DNA of 64,000 bases from Methylacidimicrobium fagopyrum (GCA_026225255.1 JAMFSJ010000030.1:1-64000); one strand, 5' to 3'. Counted from the first letter of the stretch, positions 51,558-61,049 are shown. A program made the numbers and translations. Notes: a model not told the origin generated them from the letters alone.

Positions 51558-52916
51558 ATGAAACCAACTTTGTTGATTGTGGACGATGAGAAGCCGACGC
51601 GCGAGGGGTTGCGGGCGGCGTTGGAGGAGCGTTATGACGTTTATATCGCCGAGGATGCGAAGGTGGCGACGGATTTGTTGGAGAGCGAACATTTTGACGT
51701 GATGCTCACGGATTTTAAGCTGCCGAACGAAGACGGCTTGAAATTAATCGCGCGGGCGAAATCGTTACCCAAGCCGCCGATCTGCATTTTGATGACGGCT
51801 TACGGCTCGGAAGAAATCGCGGTGGAAGCGATGAAGCGCGGCGCCGATGATTACATCGCGAAAGGTCGTTTGCAGATTGATGAACTGGAAATGCGCATCG
51901 CGCGCGCGCTGAAGCAGCAAAATCTTGAGGTTGAAAATGTTTCACTGCGCAAACAGCTGGATTCCAAATTCGGGCTGGAAAATATCGTCGGCCAATCGGC
52001 GGTCATGGCGGAAATTTTTGAAGTCGTGCAACAAGTTGCGCCGACGCGCGCAACGGTTTTGGTGACGGGCGAAAGCGGCACAGGTAAGGAATTGATTGCG
52101 AAGGCATTGCATCAATTAAGTCCGCGCGCGAAACAGCCGTTTGTCACCGTGCATTGCGCGGCGCTGGCGGCGACGTTGCTGGAGAGCGAATTGTTCGGTC
52201 ACGAACGCGGTGCGTTCACCGGCGCACACGAGCGGCGCATCGGCCGTTTTGAGTTGGCGCAAGGCGGCACGTTATTTCTCGATGAGATCGGCGAGATTGA
52301 CCAGACAATTCAGGTAAAACTGCTGCGTTTCCTCGGTGAACGCACGTTTGAACGCGTCGGCTCCAATAAAACTTTGAGCGCGGACGTGCGTCTCGTGGCG
52401 GCGACGAATAAAAATTTGGAAGAACTGGTCAAGGCCGGAAAATTCCGCGAAGATTTGTTTTTCCGGCTGCGCGTCGTTGAGATAGAGTTGCCACCGTTGC
52501 GCGAGCGCACGGGCGACATTCCGTTGCTGGCGCAAAATTTTTTGCGCGAGTTCGCCAAAGAAAACGCCAAAGCAGTGAACGATTTTACGGTGGAAGCGCT
52601 CGAAGCGTTGATGCACTTTTCGTGGCCGGGCAATGTGCGCGAGTTGCGGACGGCGATCGAGCACGCGGTCGTTTTGTGTCGCGGCGAACGGATTTCGTTG
52701 CGCGATCTGCCGAACTCCGTGCGTGGTGGTAATTCCATGAGCGACGCAAAATTGCTCGCCGGAAAAGATTTGACTGTGAAAGAAGCCGAGAAACAATTGA
52801 TTGAGCGCGCGTTGAAGGAAACCGAAGGCAACCGCACCCGCGCCGCGCAAAAAATCGGCATGAGTCGGCGGACGTTTCATCGCAAATTACACGAATACCA
52901 TTTGGAAGGTTTTTAA
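51558..52916 (+). CDS. sigma-54-dependent response regulator, NtrC/Fis family
   Basis: 452 residues. The receiver has acidic D9/D10, phospho-site D52 ([13 protein letters not shown]), T80 and K102. The AAA+ domain has Walker A GESGTGKE at 171-178, the sigma-54 contact loop GAFTGA at 218-223, Walker [14 protein letters not shown], and the arginine-finger region [22 protein letters not shown]. The C-terminal Fis-type HTH is [20 protein letters not shown]. It is probably phosphorylated by the upstream kinase and activates sigma-54 promoters. The targets are unknown; the membrane glycosyltransferase 3 bp downstream is co-transcribed. Confidence 0.94.
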   Translation: MKPTLLIVDDEKPTREGLRAALEERYDVYIAEDAKVATDLLESEHFDVMLTDFKLPNEDGLKLIARAKSLPKPPICILMTAYGSEEIAVEAMKRGADDYIAKGRLQIDELEMRIARALKQQNLEVENVSLRKQLDSKFGLENIVGQSAVMAEIFEVVQQVAPTRATVLVTGESGTGKELIAKALHQLSPRAKQPFVTVHCAALAATLLESELFGHERGAFTGAHERRIGRFELAQGGTLFLDEIGEIDQTIQVKLLRFLGERTFERVGSNKTLSADVRLVAATNKNLEELVKAGKFREDLFFRLRVVEIELPPLRERTGDIPLLAQNFLREFAKENAKAVNDFTVEALEALMHFSWPGNVRELRTAIEHAVVLCRGERISLRDLPNSVRGGNSMSDAKLLAGKDLTVKEAEKQLIERALKETEGNRTRAAQKIGMSRRTFHRKLHEYHLEGF

Positions 52917-52919
52917 TTT

Positions 52920-54746
52920 ATGTTTTTATCCGAACGCATTCAAAACACGATTCACCAGTTGGATGATGGCATCTTGTCGCGCGCGATAAAATATCTCCTG
53001 GTGTTCGTCGCGGCGGCGATGTTGATGCTGCTGTATGACCTGCGCGAGTATCATAATTTTTCGGCGCCGGAAGCAATGGATGGTGCGCAAGTTGCGCGTA
53101 ATCTCGCCGAAGGCAACGGCTTTTCCACGGAATATATCCGTCCCTTCAGCTTGTTTTTGATCCAACGACATAATCACGGAATGTTGGCCAGCACCAATAG
53201 CGCCACGGATTTCGCCGAAGTCTATCGCCCGCATCCCGACCTTGCCAACGCGCCGGTGTATCCGTTGTTGCTGGCGGGCATGATGAAAATCTCGGCACCG
53301 GAATGGAAAGTGGAAATGCACAAATCCTTCTGGTCGGAAGGTGGAAATTTCCGGCGTTACAAACCGGAATTTGCCGTCGCGATTTTTAATCAGCTTTTAT
53401 TGTTCTTGGTGGCATGGCTGACCTTCTTGGTGGCGCGAAAATTATTTGATGCGCAAGCCGCGTGGCTGGCGGCGGTGCTGGTTTTCGGTTCGGAAATTTT
53501 GTGGCAGTTCAGCGTCTCTGGATTATCCACGCTGCTGTTAATGGTTTTTATTCTAGGCCTGGTTTGGTGCCTGTTAAAAATCGAAGAGCAAGCGCGCACG
53601 GAATTGCCCGAAGCTCCGGAATCGCCCAATGCCCGTCGGCTGTTCATTTTGGCTGGTATCGCCGGTTTAATCATCGGTCTGGGCATGTTGACGCGCTATT
53701 CATTCGGCTGGATGATCGTGCCGGTCGCCTTTTTTCTGGCCTTGTTTGGTGGGTCGCGCCGGATGGGTTTGGTGGTCGCGGCGGGATTGGTTTGCGTTAT
53801 CGTGGTTTCGCCATGGATCCTGCGTAATGTCCTCGTGAGCGGCACGCCGTTTGGCATCGCTGGTTTTGCGATGTTGGAAAATACGGACGCATTTCCGGGG
53901 GCGAATCTGATGCAGTCTACGAATCCTGAACTGTCGCTGAACTGGGTGTTTCCTTTCTTCAAAAAATTCGTGCTGAACACGCGCGATATTTTTCAAGGAA
54001 CGTTGCCGCACGTCGCGGGCAGTTGGCTCAGCATTTTGTTCTTCGCCGGCTTATTGCTCGGCCTGCGCAATGTCGCCGCGCGGCGGCTCCGCTATTTCAC
54101 GCTGATGTGTCTGGGTGTTTTCGTCCTCGTTCAAGCGGCGGGCGCAACGCAATTATCCGAGATCACGCCAACCTTTAATTCGGAAAATCTGCTCATCATG
54201 TTCATGCCGTTGGCCGTGATTTTCGCCGTGGGCTTTTTCCTGACGTTAGTGAATCAAATGGAATTGCCGATCGTTGAAATGCGCTACGGTGTCATGGCTT
54301 TGTTGGGTATCATTGCTTGTCTGCCCCTGGCCTTGACGCTGATGCAGAAAAAGATTTCGCCCCTCGTCTATCCGCCGTATCACCCGCCGGAAATTCAAAA
54401 AATCGGCAACTGGATGAGTAAAGATGAACTATTGATGAGCGATATTCCGTGGGCCATCGCGTGGTATGGCGATCGTCCCTGCGTCGATCTGTCGCTCAAT
54501 GTGAGCTATGAATTTTCTGCCATCAACGATTTCATCAAGCCAGTCAACGGACTTTATCTGACCTTGAACACGTTGAATGGCCGACTGTTCGATTGCCTCC
54601 ACAGCCGTCCCGGCAGCTGGCAAAATTTCACCTATCAATCGGTCACCATGAACAAGCTGCCGCCGCCGTTCCCGCTTAAACATGCGGCCTTCGGTTTGTC
54701 ATCCGGCCTATTCTTGACCGATAAGCAACGCTGGGAATCGCAGTAA
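52920..54746 (+). CDS. membrane protein, GT-C/family 39-like glycosyltransferase
   Basis: 608 residues with about 10-11 membrane helices. The N-terminal helix (YLLVFVAAAMLMLLYDL) is followed by the first outer loop MDGAQVARNLAEGNGFSTEYIRPFSL, the GT-C-like DxA...GxGF pattern. Then VYPLLLAGMMKI and a chain of helices (LLLFLVAWLTFLVARKLFDAQAAWLAAVLVF, LFILAGIAGLIIGLGMLTRYSFGWMIV) follow, ending in a soluble C-terminal domain (NWMSKDELLMSDIPWAIAWYGDRPCVDL). Such proteins use lipid-linked sugar donors; the acceptor is unknown. It starts 3 bp after the regulator gene. Confidence 0.85.
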   Translation: MFLSERIQNTIHQLDDGILSRAIKYLLVFVAAAMLMLLYDLREYHNFSAPEAMDGAQVARNLAEGNGFSTEYIRPFSLFLIQRHNHGMLASTNSATDFAEVYRPHPDLANAPVYPLLLAGMMKISAPEWKVEMHKSFWSEGGNFRRYKPEFAVAIFNQLLLFLVAWLTFLVARKLFDAQAAWLAAVLVFGSEILWQFSVSGLSTLLLMVFILGLVWCLLKIEEQARTELPEAPESPNARRLFILAGIAGLIIGLGMLTRYSFGWMIVPVAFFLALFGGSRRMGLVVAAGLVCVIVVSPWILRNVLVSGTPFGIAGFAMLENTDAFPGANLMQSTNPELSLNWVFPFFKKFVLNTRDIFQGTLPHVAGSWLSILFFAGLLLGLRNVAARRLRYFTLMCLGVFVLVQAAGATQLSEITPTFNSENLLIMFMPLAVIFAVGFFLTLVNQMELPIVEMRYGVMALLGIIACLPLALTLMQKKISPLVYPPYHPPEIQKIGNWMSKDELLMSDIPWAIAWYGDRPCVDLSLNVSYEFSAINDFIKPVNGLYLTLNTLNGRLFDCLHSRPGSWQNFTYQSVTMNKLPPPFPLKHAAFGLSSGLFLTDKQRWESQ

Positions 54747-54770
54747 AATAGGGCGTCCAGGTTTGCGGAA

Positions 54771-54817
54771 GGTTGGCGATCGAGGCCGAAATCTCGATCC
54801 CCAACCGGGAGCTTTTT
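54771..54817. terminator. bidirectional terminator between convergent genes
   Basis: Arms 54771-54784 and 54793-54806 pair over 14 bp with one mismatch (GGTTGGxGATCGAG), with an 8-nt loop. A T5 run follows on the plus strand at 54813-54817. It separates the GT39-like gene from the convergent lipoprotein. Confidence 0.75.
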
Positions 54818-55142
54818 AGTGAATCAAACCATCCAGTTTATTTACGGTATTGGTCGTGGCCGACTTGGTGTCATTCCACATGTTTGACGACACCGTTTTG
54901 GTGCCGTTCCACGCATTAGAAGAGGCGGTCACCACGCTGGCCGCAACATTGGTTGCCACTTCGACGACTTTATCTTTGCCCGCAGTCAACGCATCTTTGG
55001 TCGCCGTCGCGGTGTCTTGCGCGGTAGTTTTGACATCGGCACCCACTTTTTGCGTGTCTTCTTTATTGCAACCCGATGTGAAGATGCCGGCGGCGGTCAA
55101 AATGGCGGATGCGAGAATCAGGGATTTTTTTTGAATTTTCAT
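54816..55142 (-). CDS. small lipoprotein with LEA-like repeats
   Basis: 108 residues. The lipobox is IFTSGC (C at about residue 25) after a clear signal peptide. The mature part is polar, Ala/Thr/Lys/Asn-rich and repetitive (KTTAQDTATATKDALTAGKDKVVEV; NAWNGTKTVSSNMWNDTKSATTNTV), like late-embryogenesis or Tsi-type amphipathic helices. Function is unknown; an envelope stress role is a guess. It stands alone between convergent and same-strand neighbours, and an AT-rich upstream stretch probably carries the promoter. Confidence 0.75.
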   Translation of the reverse strand: MKIQKKSLILASAILTAAGIFTSGCNKEDTQKVGADVKTTAQDTATATKDALTAGKDKVVEVATNVAASVVTASSNAWNGTKTVSSNMWNDTKSATTNTVNKLDGLIH

Positions 55143-55217
55143 AAGTTCGGTCTCGGGATTTTTTTACTGATCGATCAACTTCTTATTCCTAAAACATAAA
55201 TGACTCGAAGGCAAATT

Positions 55218-57503
55218 TCATTTTTGACGCGTCGGCTGATCGGTTTGAAATAGTTTCGGTGCTTGCGTGCCATTTTTCCAACGCGCCATCACCGTCTGGG
55301 CCGGTAATTGAAATTGGCCATTGGTAAAAGTCGATTCACCAAAGTTGGCGGTCAGCTCAATTATGCCACCAAATGTTGTGGCTTGAACCAGCCGATCGGC
55401 GGTCAGCCAGTGAAAATCTGTCAGCGGCAACAAGCCAAGCTCACGATGCAATGGCGAAAAGAAATCATAGTGCCGTTTGATCGTGACCTTTTCCTTCGCG
55501 AATTCCTGACGGTTCAAATGATATAGCGGCGGCACGTTATAAAGCAGTTCGAGCAATTCCACCGTGCCGGCGACTTCGGGAAATTTCAAACTGGGATTGC
55601 TCCAATGATGGGTCGCTACTACAGAATCGTGAAATACTGTTTCAAAAAGCGGCAAGCGCACGGCGGGATCATAAAACAACCGGCGATATTTTTCCTTGAG
55701 CGGCACCGGTTTGAAAAATACCGCCGGCTGCGCGGGCGGATAATATGCGCCAAGAAAATATTTTGAACCTTTGTTCTTCAAGTCAGGATCGCCCCACCCG
55801 ATTACCGGCGTCAACACGCCATGCGCGAAAAACAAGGTCGCCGCCAATCCGGCGGAACAGCCTTCCGAGCCGATCACCGCGTGGTAAGTATCGCGAATCC
55901 AAGCACACCGTGCGATGCGTTCCGCCATATCCGACGCCTGCGTGGCCGGATGATTCGTCGAATAATCATCATAGAAATCACCGAAACCATCGCAGTCCAT
56001 GAACCAGGAATTCGCCGGAAAAATATTCATCAGGCCGGACACGCGCTGTTCCATCCATGGTCGCGCCGCTGATGCGTTGAGCCGAAAACCTTTTTTCTGG
56101 AAGCCGCGAATGGGCTGACCGTCGGCTTTGATGACGCCACCATTGAGATACAAGTCCTCATCGAACTGCGCGGTCGGCCACGTCTCATCCGGTTTGGCAG
56201 ACGGCGAATGGACGCTGTCATAGGAATCGTAAGTGCCGATGAGATCGCCGAGCGACCGCGCCAGTGTTACGATTTCCGGACGTTCGACAAAACCTGCCCA
56301 GCCTTCCGCGCCCAACCACAAGCGATCCAATCCCGCCGCCGAAAGATCGCGGATCATTTGCGGCGACACACCTTCGCCCCACTTTTCCGGCGGTTGCAAA
56401 AATTCTCCCAAAGCCGTGCCGAATGATTTGACGTTACGTTGACACAACTCCGCCTGACTTAATTGGGCGGCGTCAGCGCCGGAAAAATTCGTCTGCGTTA
56501 ACAAGCGATTGAGTCCATTCACCAGCAATCCTTTGTGATAACGATCCGGCCATTCCGCTTTCAGTATTTCTGTAGTCGCCTTTTGCGCGTCTGAATCAAG
56601 CAACGACCAGATATGTTTGACCGAAGAAAGATTCGTTTGCGCGCCGGCAGCTTGCAATGCTCGCGCCAAGCCTTTCCAATCCTTGATGTCGTCCACACTC
56701 AAGATCGCGTCGCCCCACAGATAAGCATGCACTGCACCCAGTAATTTTGCCGCGTCCGGTGTGTGCTTAATTTTTTTAGTCAAACTGACGAATTCTCCGC
56801 GCGACTGCAGCCAACGACGATATTCCCGCGCCGGTTCAATCGGCGATTCCGGCCCGAGCACGAAGCGGAACCCGTATTGCTTCACTACATTGTTGCGGGT
56901 GAATTCATGCGTGAACCGCAGCCGCATTTGACCGCCGTCATTGTCGAATTGCACCGTGTTGTTGAACGGATTCAGAAACAAACACGTCAGCATGCCGTTA
57001 CCAAAATCAGCACCCCAGAATGGCAGATCAAAATCCGCCGTCGTATCTAGTTGATGATCGGGCGATAACAATTCATCGCGCCAGGCGGAATTGGTTGGCG
57101 TGACATAAATGCCTTCAAACAAAGGCAGAATCCAGCCACGCAACGCAGTGCCCGGAGTAAAGCGCGGCCATTCCAAAGTGCCCGCCTGTGCCGCCGTGAA
57201 CTCGATGCGCACACCATTTGTTTCCAACTGGAGTAAGACGGTAAGTTGCCGTTCGACCAATCGCCACGTGGCGCGTTCGGAAGTTTGATGAAAATCAGTG
57301 ACGGTAGGCGTATTCGTCCACGCCGGGAGAAACTGTAATGGTTCACCATCACGCGGCGTCAACGTCAGTGCTAGTTTTGCGGGATCGCATTGCACGGCAA
57401 AGCGTTCGTTGCGCCAGCGGATTTCTTCGGACTGAGCCGTTAAAATGCCCAGTCCGAAGATAATCAGAAAAAGAAATAGCCAATGTTGACCGGCTGATTT
57501 CAC
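55218..57503 (-). CDS. large secreted protein, possible glycoside hydrolase (GH101-like barrel)
   Basis: 761 residues with a signal peptide (WLFLFLIIFGLGILTAQS). The N-terminal 230 residues are beta-rich (a galactose-mutarotase-like domain is plausible: FAVQCDPAKLALTLTPRDG, LEWPRFTPGTALRGWILPL). The middle resembles a TIM barrel. Near residues 495-545, WFMDCDGFGDFYDDYSTNHPATQ is followed by IARCAWIRDTY and IGSEGCSAG, an Asp...GSE layout reminiscent of GH101-type catalytic Asp and Glu. I am not certain of the family. The start overlaps the thrS stop by 4 bp, an odd partner for a secreted enzyme. Confidence 0.6.
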   Translation of the reverse strand: MKSAGQHWLFLFLIIFGLGILTAQSEEIRWRNERFAVQCDPAKLALTLTPRDGEPLQFLPAWTNTPTVTDFHQTSERATWRLVERQLTVLLQLETNGVRIEFTAAQAGTLEWPRFTPGTALRGWILPLFEGIYVTPTNSAWRDELLSPDHQLDTTADFDLPFWGADFGNGMLTCLFLNPFNNTVQFDNDGGQMRLRFTHEFTRNNVVKQYGFRFVLGPESPIEPAREYRRWLQSRGEFVSLTKKIKHTPDAAKLLGAVHAYLWGDAILSVDDIKDWKGLARALQAAGAQTNLSSVKHIWSLLDSDAQKATTEILKAEWPDRYHKGLLVNGLNRLLTQTNFSGADAAQLSQAELCQRNVKSFGTALGEFLQPPEKWGEGVSPQMIRDLSAAGLDRLWLGAEGWAGFVERPEIVTLARSLGDLIGTYDSYDSVHSPSAKPDETWPTAQFDEDLYLNGGVIKADGQPIRGFQKKGFRLNASAARPWMEQRVSGLMNIFPANSWFMDCDGFGDFYDDYSTNHPATQASDMAERIARCAWIRDTYHAVIGSEGCSAGLAATLFFAHGVLTPVIGWGDPDLKNKGSKYFLGAYYPPAQPAVFFKPVPLKEKYRRLFYDPAVRLPLFETVFHDSVVATHHWSNPSLKFPEVAGTVELLELLYNVPPLYHLNRQEFAKEKVTIKRHYDFFSPLHRELGLLPLTDFHWLTADRLVQATTFGGIIELTANFGESTFTNGQFQLPAQTVMARWKNGTQAPKLFQTDQPTRQK

Positions 57504-59563
57504 GCCCGCCGCTCTTTGATGCTCGCCAGAATATCAGCTACCACTTCCGCTTTCGGCTTCGCGCCTTGCGGGCCGCCGTGATGGAGCCGCACGCTAACCA
57601 CGCCCGCTTCCATGTCGCGTCCGCCGATGACCAACATCGTGTGCACGCGCGTTTTTTCCGCATCGGCAATCTTCGCCTTGAACGGCGTGGCGCTGAAATC
57701 TGATTCCACGCGCACCATGTTCGCGCGCAATTCATTCACGATGCCCTTCGCGTAAGCGATGAGTGCTTCGTCGTCGTTGAGCGTGATGACGCGCACTTGA
57801 TCCGGCGCGAGCCACAGCGGGAAATTGCCCGCGTAATGTTCGATCAGAAAACCGATGAACCGTTCATGCGTGCCCAGCGGCGCGCGATGAATGCACAACG
57901 GCGTTTTGTTCGTATTATCCTTGTCGCGATACGTGAGGCCGAATTTGGCGGGCACGGCGAAGTCCACTTGGTTCGTGGCGATGGTGAATTCGCGACCGAT
58001 GGCGCTCCACACTTGCACGTCAATTTTCGGGCCGTAGAACGCCGCTTCGTTCGCGACTTCCACATAGTTGATGCCGGATTCGATCAACACTTTACGCACC
58101 ATGTCCTCGGTCTTCTTCCATAGCTCGGGTTCGTTGACGTATTTTTTGCCCAGCCCTTCCGCCGCGTGCGTGCTGAAACGCATCTGATATTTTTCCAGAC
58201 CGAAGATCTTGAAATATTTCAGATACATGTCATTCACCGCGTGGAATTCCTCGGCGAACTGTTCCTCGGTGCAATAGATGTGGGCGTCGTTCATGTTGAG
58301 CGAACGCACGCGCATGAGACCGAATAATTCGCCGCTCTGTTCGTAACGATAGCAAGTGCCGTATTCCGCCAGTCGCAACGGCAAATCGCGATAACTTTTT
58401 GGTTCGGCAGCGAAGATGCGATGATGGTGCGGGCAATTCATCGCTTTGAGGTAATAGCGGTCGCCGTTTTCGCGCGCCGCCATCAACTTATCCAACTGTT
58501 GCTGAAAATTTCCTTCGCGAAACTCATCTTCGCCCAAGCCCTCTTCATCTTCTTCCGTGATGCCGGAGACGACTTTTTTGTCCTCAATGTTGTGAATGTC
58601 GGTATCGAGTTCGCTGATCTTCTTCTCCAAACCTTTGATCTTGCGATCAATTTCAGCGAGCTGCTTTTCGTCCAGCGCGAGCTTTATCGCCGGGAACATT
58701 GAGTCCGCGTAATACGGCAAATGCCCGGAAGTTTTATACATTTTCTCGCGCGCCAAATGGGGCGTGCGGACGCGGACGTAGCCGGCGGCAAATTCCGTTT
58801 CCTTCGCCAGCTTTTCCAATTCCTCGACGAGCACCGTGCCTTTGGGCAACCACAGCGGCATGCCGGGCCCGACAAATTCGGTATCAATCGCGAACAGCCC
58901 CATCTCCGCGCCGATCTTGCGATGGTCGCGGCGCTTAGCCTCTTCGATCATCTTGAAATATTCGTCCAGCGCGGTCTTATTCTTGAACGCCGTGCCGTAG
59001 ATGCGTTGAAGTTGCGGACCTTTTTCGTCGCCCTTGTAATACGCAGCCGCCACGTGGGTGAGCTTGAACGCGCCGATGTTACCCGTGCGCATCACGTGCG
59101 GTCCGGCACAGAGATCGAGGAAATCACCATTGCGATAATAAGTGATTTCTTCGCCAGCCGGAATGGCTTCGAGATTGCCAATCTTGAATTTGCTCACGTT
59201 GCCCGGGCGTTCGGCCAAACCGCCCAGCCGTCCACTCGCGGAATCTTGCAACGCCTGTTCGCGCGTTACGACGATCCGCTCGAAGGTATTGTTCGCCTTG
59301 ATCTCTTTCTTCATCTCTTCCTCGATCTTGGGAAAATCTTCCGGCGAGATGCGATGCGCGAGGTCAACGTCGTAGTAAAAACCATTTTCAACCGGTGGCC
59401 CGGCGGCGAATTGCGCGTCCGGCCACAACCGCAAAATCGCGGTCGCCAGCACATGCGCGGCGGAATGGCGGATGCGTTCGAGTTCAGTCATCTTGGCGCG
59501 ATCATCCAAAGATTTACGTTCAGGATTCGGCGCGTCAGGCGTCGGTTGTTGTTCAGCGGACAT
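57500..59563 (-). CDS. thrS: threonyl-tRNA synthetase, without TGS domain and with a coiled-coil insert
   Basis: 687 residues. The editing domain starts almost at once (HSAAH at residues 33-37; Cys152 in DLCAGPHV), so the usual N-terminal TGS domain is missing. The class II core follows: FVGPGMPLWLPKG, the MNCPHH motif with zinc Cys377, RLAEYGTCYRYEQSGEL, IDVQVWSAIGREFTIATNQ, and PLCIHRAPLGTHERFIGFLIEHYAG. The anticodon domain ends the protein. Between SMFPAIKL and YYLKAMNCPHH, where relatives are short, an extra segment of about 75 residues (293-366) forms a predicted coiled coil (LAEIDRKIKGLEKKISELD) with an acidic tail. It is clearly ThrS. Confidence 0.95.
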   Translation of the reverse strand: MSAEQQPTPDAPNPERKSLDDRAKMTELERIRHSAAHVLATAILRLWPDAQFAAGPPVENGFYYDVDLAHRISPEDFPKIEEEMKKEIKANNTFERIVVTREQALQDSASGRLGGLAERPGNVSKFKIGNLEAIPAGEEITYYRNGDFLDLCAGPHVMRTGNIGAFKLTHVAAAYYKGDEKGPQLQRIYGTAFKNKTALDEYFKMIEEAKRRDHRKIGAEMGLFAIDTEFVGPGMPLWLPKGTVLVEELEKLAKETEFAAGYVRVRTPHLAREKMYKTSGHLPYYADSMFPAIKLALDEKQLAEIDRKIKGLEKKISELDTDIHNIEDKKVVSGITEEDEEGLGEDEFREGNFQQQLDKLMAARENGDRYYLKAMNCPHHHRIFAAEPKSYRDLPLRLAEYGTCYRYEQSGELFGLMRVRSLNMNDAHIYCTEEQFAEEFHAVNDMYLKYFKIFGLEKYQMRFSTHAAEGLGKKYVNEPELWKKTEDMVRKVLIESGINYVEVANEAAFYGPKIDVQVWSAIGREFTIATNQVDFAVPAKFGLTYRDKDNTNKTPLCIHRAPLGTHERFIGFLIEHYAGNFPLWLAPDQVRVITLNDDEALIAYAKGIVNELRANMVRVESDFSATPFKAKIADAEKTRVHTMLVIGGRDMEAGVVSVRLHHGGPQGAKPKAEVVADILASIKERRA

Positions 59564-59624
59564 GCGGGAAGTTTATACAACAAAGCCGCGCAGAAACAAA
59601 GCGGAAGAAATGCGGAAACCTCCA

Positions 59625-59727
59625 GACGTCCAAACGCCAAGCTCCCAATTTGAAACCTCCAACAACGGGCGAATGTTTTTTTCGAGCTTGGGACTTGATG
59701 TTTCTCGGGAGCTTGGCAGTTGGACGC
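59625..59727. repeat. inverted repeat between thrS and metF
   Basis: Left arm about 59625-59646 (GACGTCCAAACGCCAAGC...) pairs with right arm about 59705-59726 (...GCTTGGCAGTTGGACGC) over about 20 bp with a few mismatches; the loop is about 58 nt. GAGCTTGG and TGGACGC words also occur downstream of the heptosyltransferase (17095-17140). There is no coding potential. Confidence 0.55.
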
Positions 59728-59742
59728 GGGGCGCTTTTCCCA

Positions 59743-60630
59743 TCACGCCAATCCCAAATTCTTCAAAACTTGCACCGTTGAATGCGCTTTGTTGAGCGTG
59801 TAAAAATGCAAACCAGGCACGCCGACACGTAATAATTCTTCGCATTGCTGCGTCGCGTATTCGATGCCGAATTTCATCGCCGCTTCATCGTCATTACCCA
59901 GCGCATCCAGTTTCGCGCGCAACGCGGGGGGGATTTTCGAGCCGCACAATTGCGTGAAGCGCGTGATCTGCGCCGCGCTTAAAATCGCGATGATGCCCGG
60001 CACGATGGGGATTTGAACGCCGAGTTTTTTGGTGACATGATCGCGAAATTCAAAAAAATCTGCGTTGTCAAAAAATAATTGCGTGAGCACGAAATCCGCG
60101 CCTGCATCCGTTTTTTCCTTCAAATGCTGCCAGTCTGCCTGCTTGCTGATCTTGTTGGCGATGTGACCTTCCGGAAAACCGGCGACGCCGATGGAAAAAT
60201 CGCCGGCGTCGCGGATAAATTTCACGAGCTGCGAAGAAAATTCAAAACCGCCGGGAGTCAGTTGAAATTCGCCGCCACCGGGCGCATCACCGCGCAAGGC
60301 GAGAATATTTTTACAACCCAGCGCGCGAAATTTTTCGAGTAAACTGCCGATTTCCGCCTGCGTATGATTGACGCACGTAAGATGCGCGAGCGCGGTCAAT
60401 TGATGTTCGCGCTGGATGCGATCCACGATCATCAACGTTTTTTCGCGCGTGCTGCCGCCGGCACCGTAAGTTACGGAACAAAAATCCGGGCGCGTGGCAA
60501 TCAAAGCCGGGATTTGTTTTTCCAGCAGATTGCGGTCGCCTTCTTCGGTCTTCGGCGGGAAAAATTCAAAAGAGACGACCGGCTTTCCCGTCGCCTTTTT
60601 CTCGGCAAAAATATCGCGGATGAATTTCAT
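59743..60630 (-). CDS. metF: 5,10-methylenetetrahydrofolate reductase
   Basis: 295 residues from the ATG at 60630; the in-frame ATG at 60684 would add a non-conserved 18-residue tail. It reduces methylene-THF to methyl-THF for methionine synthesis, using FAD. Marks are PVVSFEFFPPKTEEGDRNL, FCSVTYGAGGSTREKTL, THLTCVNHTQAEIGSLLEKFRALG-type stretch with ILALRGDAP, and DFVLTQLFFDNADFFEF. A TATCTT-N6-AAGATA palindrome lies about 74 bp upstream. No SAM riboswitch was seen. Confidence 0.94.
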   Translation of the reverse strand: MKFIRDIFAEKKATGKPVVSFEFFPPKTEEGDRNLLEKQIPALIATRPDFCSVTYGAGGSTREKTLMIVDRIQREHQLTALAHLTCVNHTQAEIGSLLEKFRALGCKNILALRGDAPGGGEFQLTPGGFEFSSQLVKFIRDAGDFSIGVAGFPEGHIANKISKQADWQHLKEKTDAGADFVLTQLFFDNADFFEFRDHVTKKLGVQIPIVPGIIAILSAAQITRFTQLCGSKIPPALRAKLDALGNDDEAAMKFGIEYATQQCEELLRVGVPGLHFYTLNKAHSTVQVLKNLGLA

Positions 60631-61049
60631 TCGATTCGAATTTACTCTATTTATTTTAGCCAAAATACCGGACGCTTGTCCCAATGCAAATTAAAAATCA
60701 ACGTATCTTGATATGAAGATATGAAAACTTAAAAGCGGCAACTGGGAAGCTGAAAGCGGAAATCCGTTGATGCGAATGCTGAGGGTGTATTTCCAAAATA
60801 GCTTGGACGGCACTGGCCTCGGTTCCATTGTTTGGGGTGCCCTGACCGGAACTGTTTGCGGGGTAAGTATTTTCAGATCTGCGCCAATCAAAAAATCATG
60901 TCAGTCCAAAACGAAATCCGGCCGGACGCCGATGCCACTCAAGGTGGAATGTCGGCCGCCCATAGTTTTCAGTGCGTGTGCTTTATGGCTAAAAAACCAC
61001 GGTGCAGTTTTTCATTTCCCGTCACGCGATTCTCCGGCAACATAGCATT
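60631..61049. other. 419-bp divergent region between metF and nusB
   Basis: It contains the metF palindrome (60704-60721) and a short-repeat-like stretch (AAAGCGG/AACTGGGAAGCTG around 60729-60760). No convincing gene lies here; the short ORFs are not supported. A weak stem-loop (CGGCCG 60919-60924 with 60953-60958, inner CCAC/GTGG) lies upstream of nusB. Confidence 0.4.
60704..60721. promoter_or_regulatory. 18-bp palindrome upstream of metF, possible operator
   Basis: TATCTT-GATATG-AAGATA, perfect 6-6-6 inverted repeat, 73 bp before the metF start. On the metF strand it contains ATATCAAGATA, which resembles ArsR-type (SahR-like) operators of methionine-cycle genes. This assignment is tentative and from memory. 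Confidence 0.4.

Noticed and set aside
60631-60760. Possible SAM riboswitch or T-box before metF and thrS
   Set aside because: No SAM-I style core or T-box motif is visible; only a short palindrome lies before metF and a repeat before thrS.
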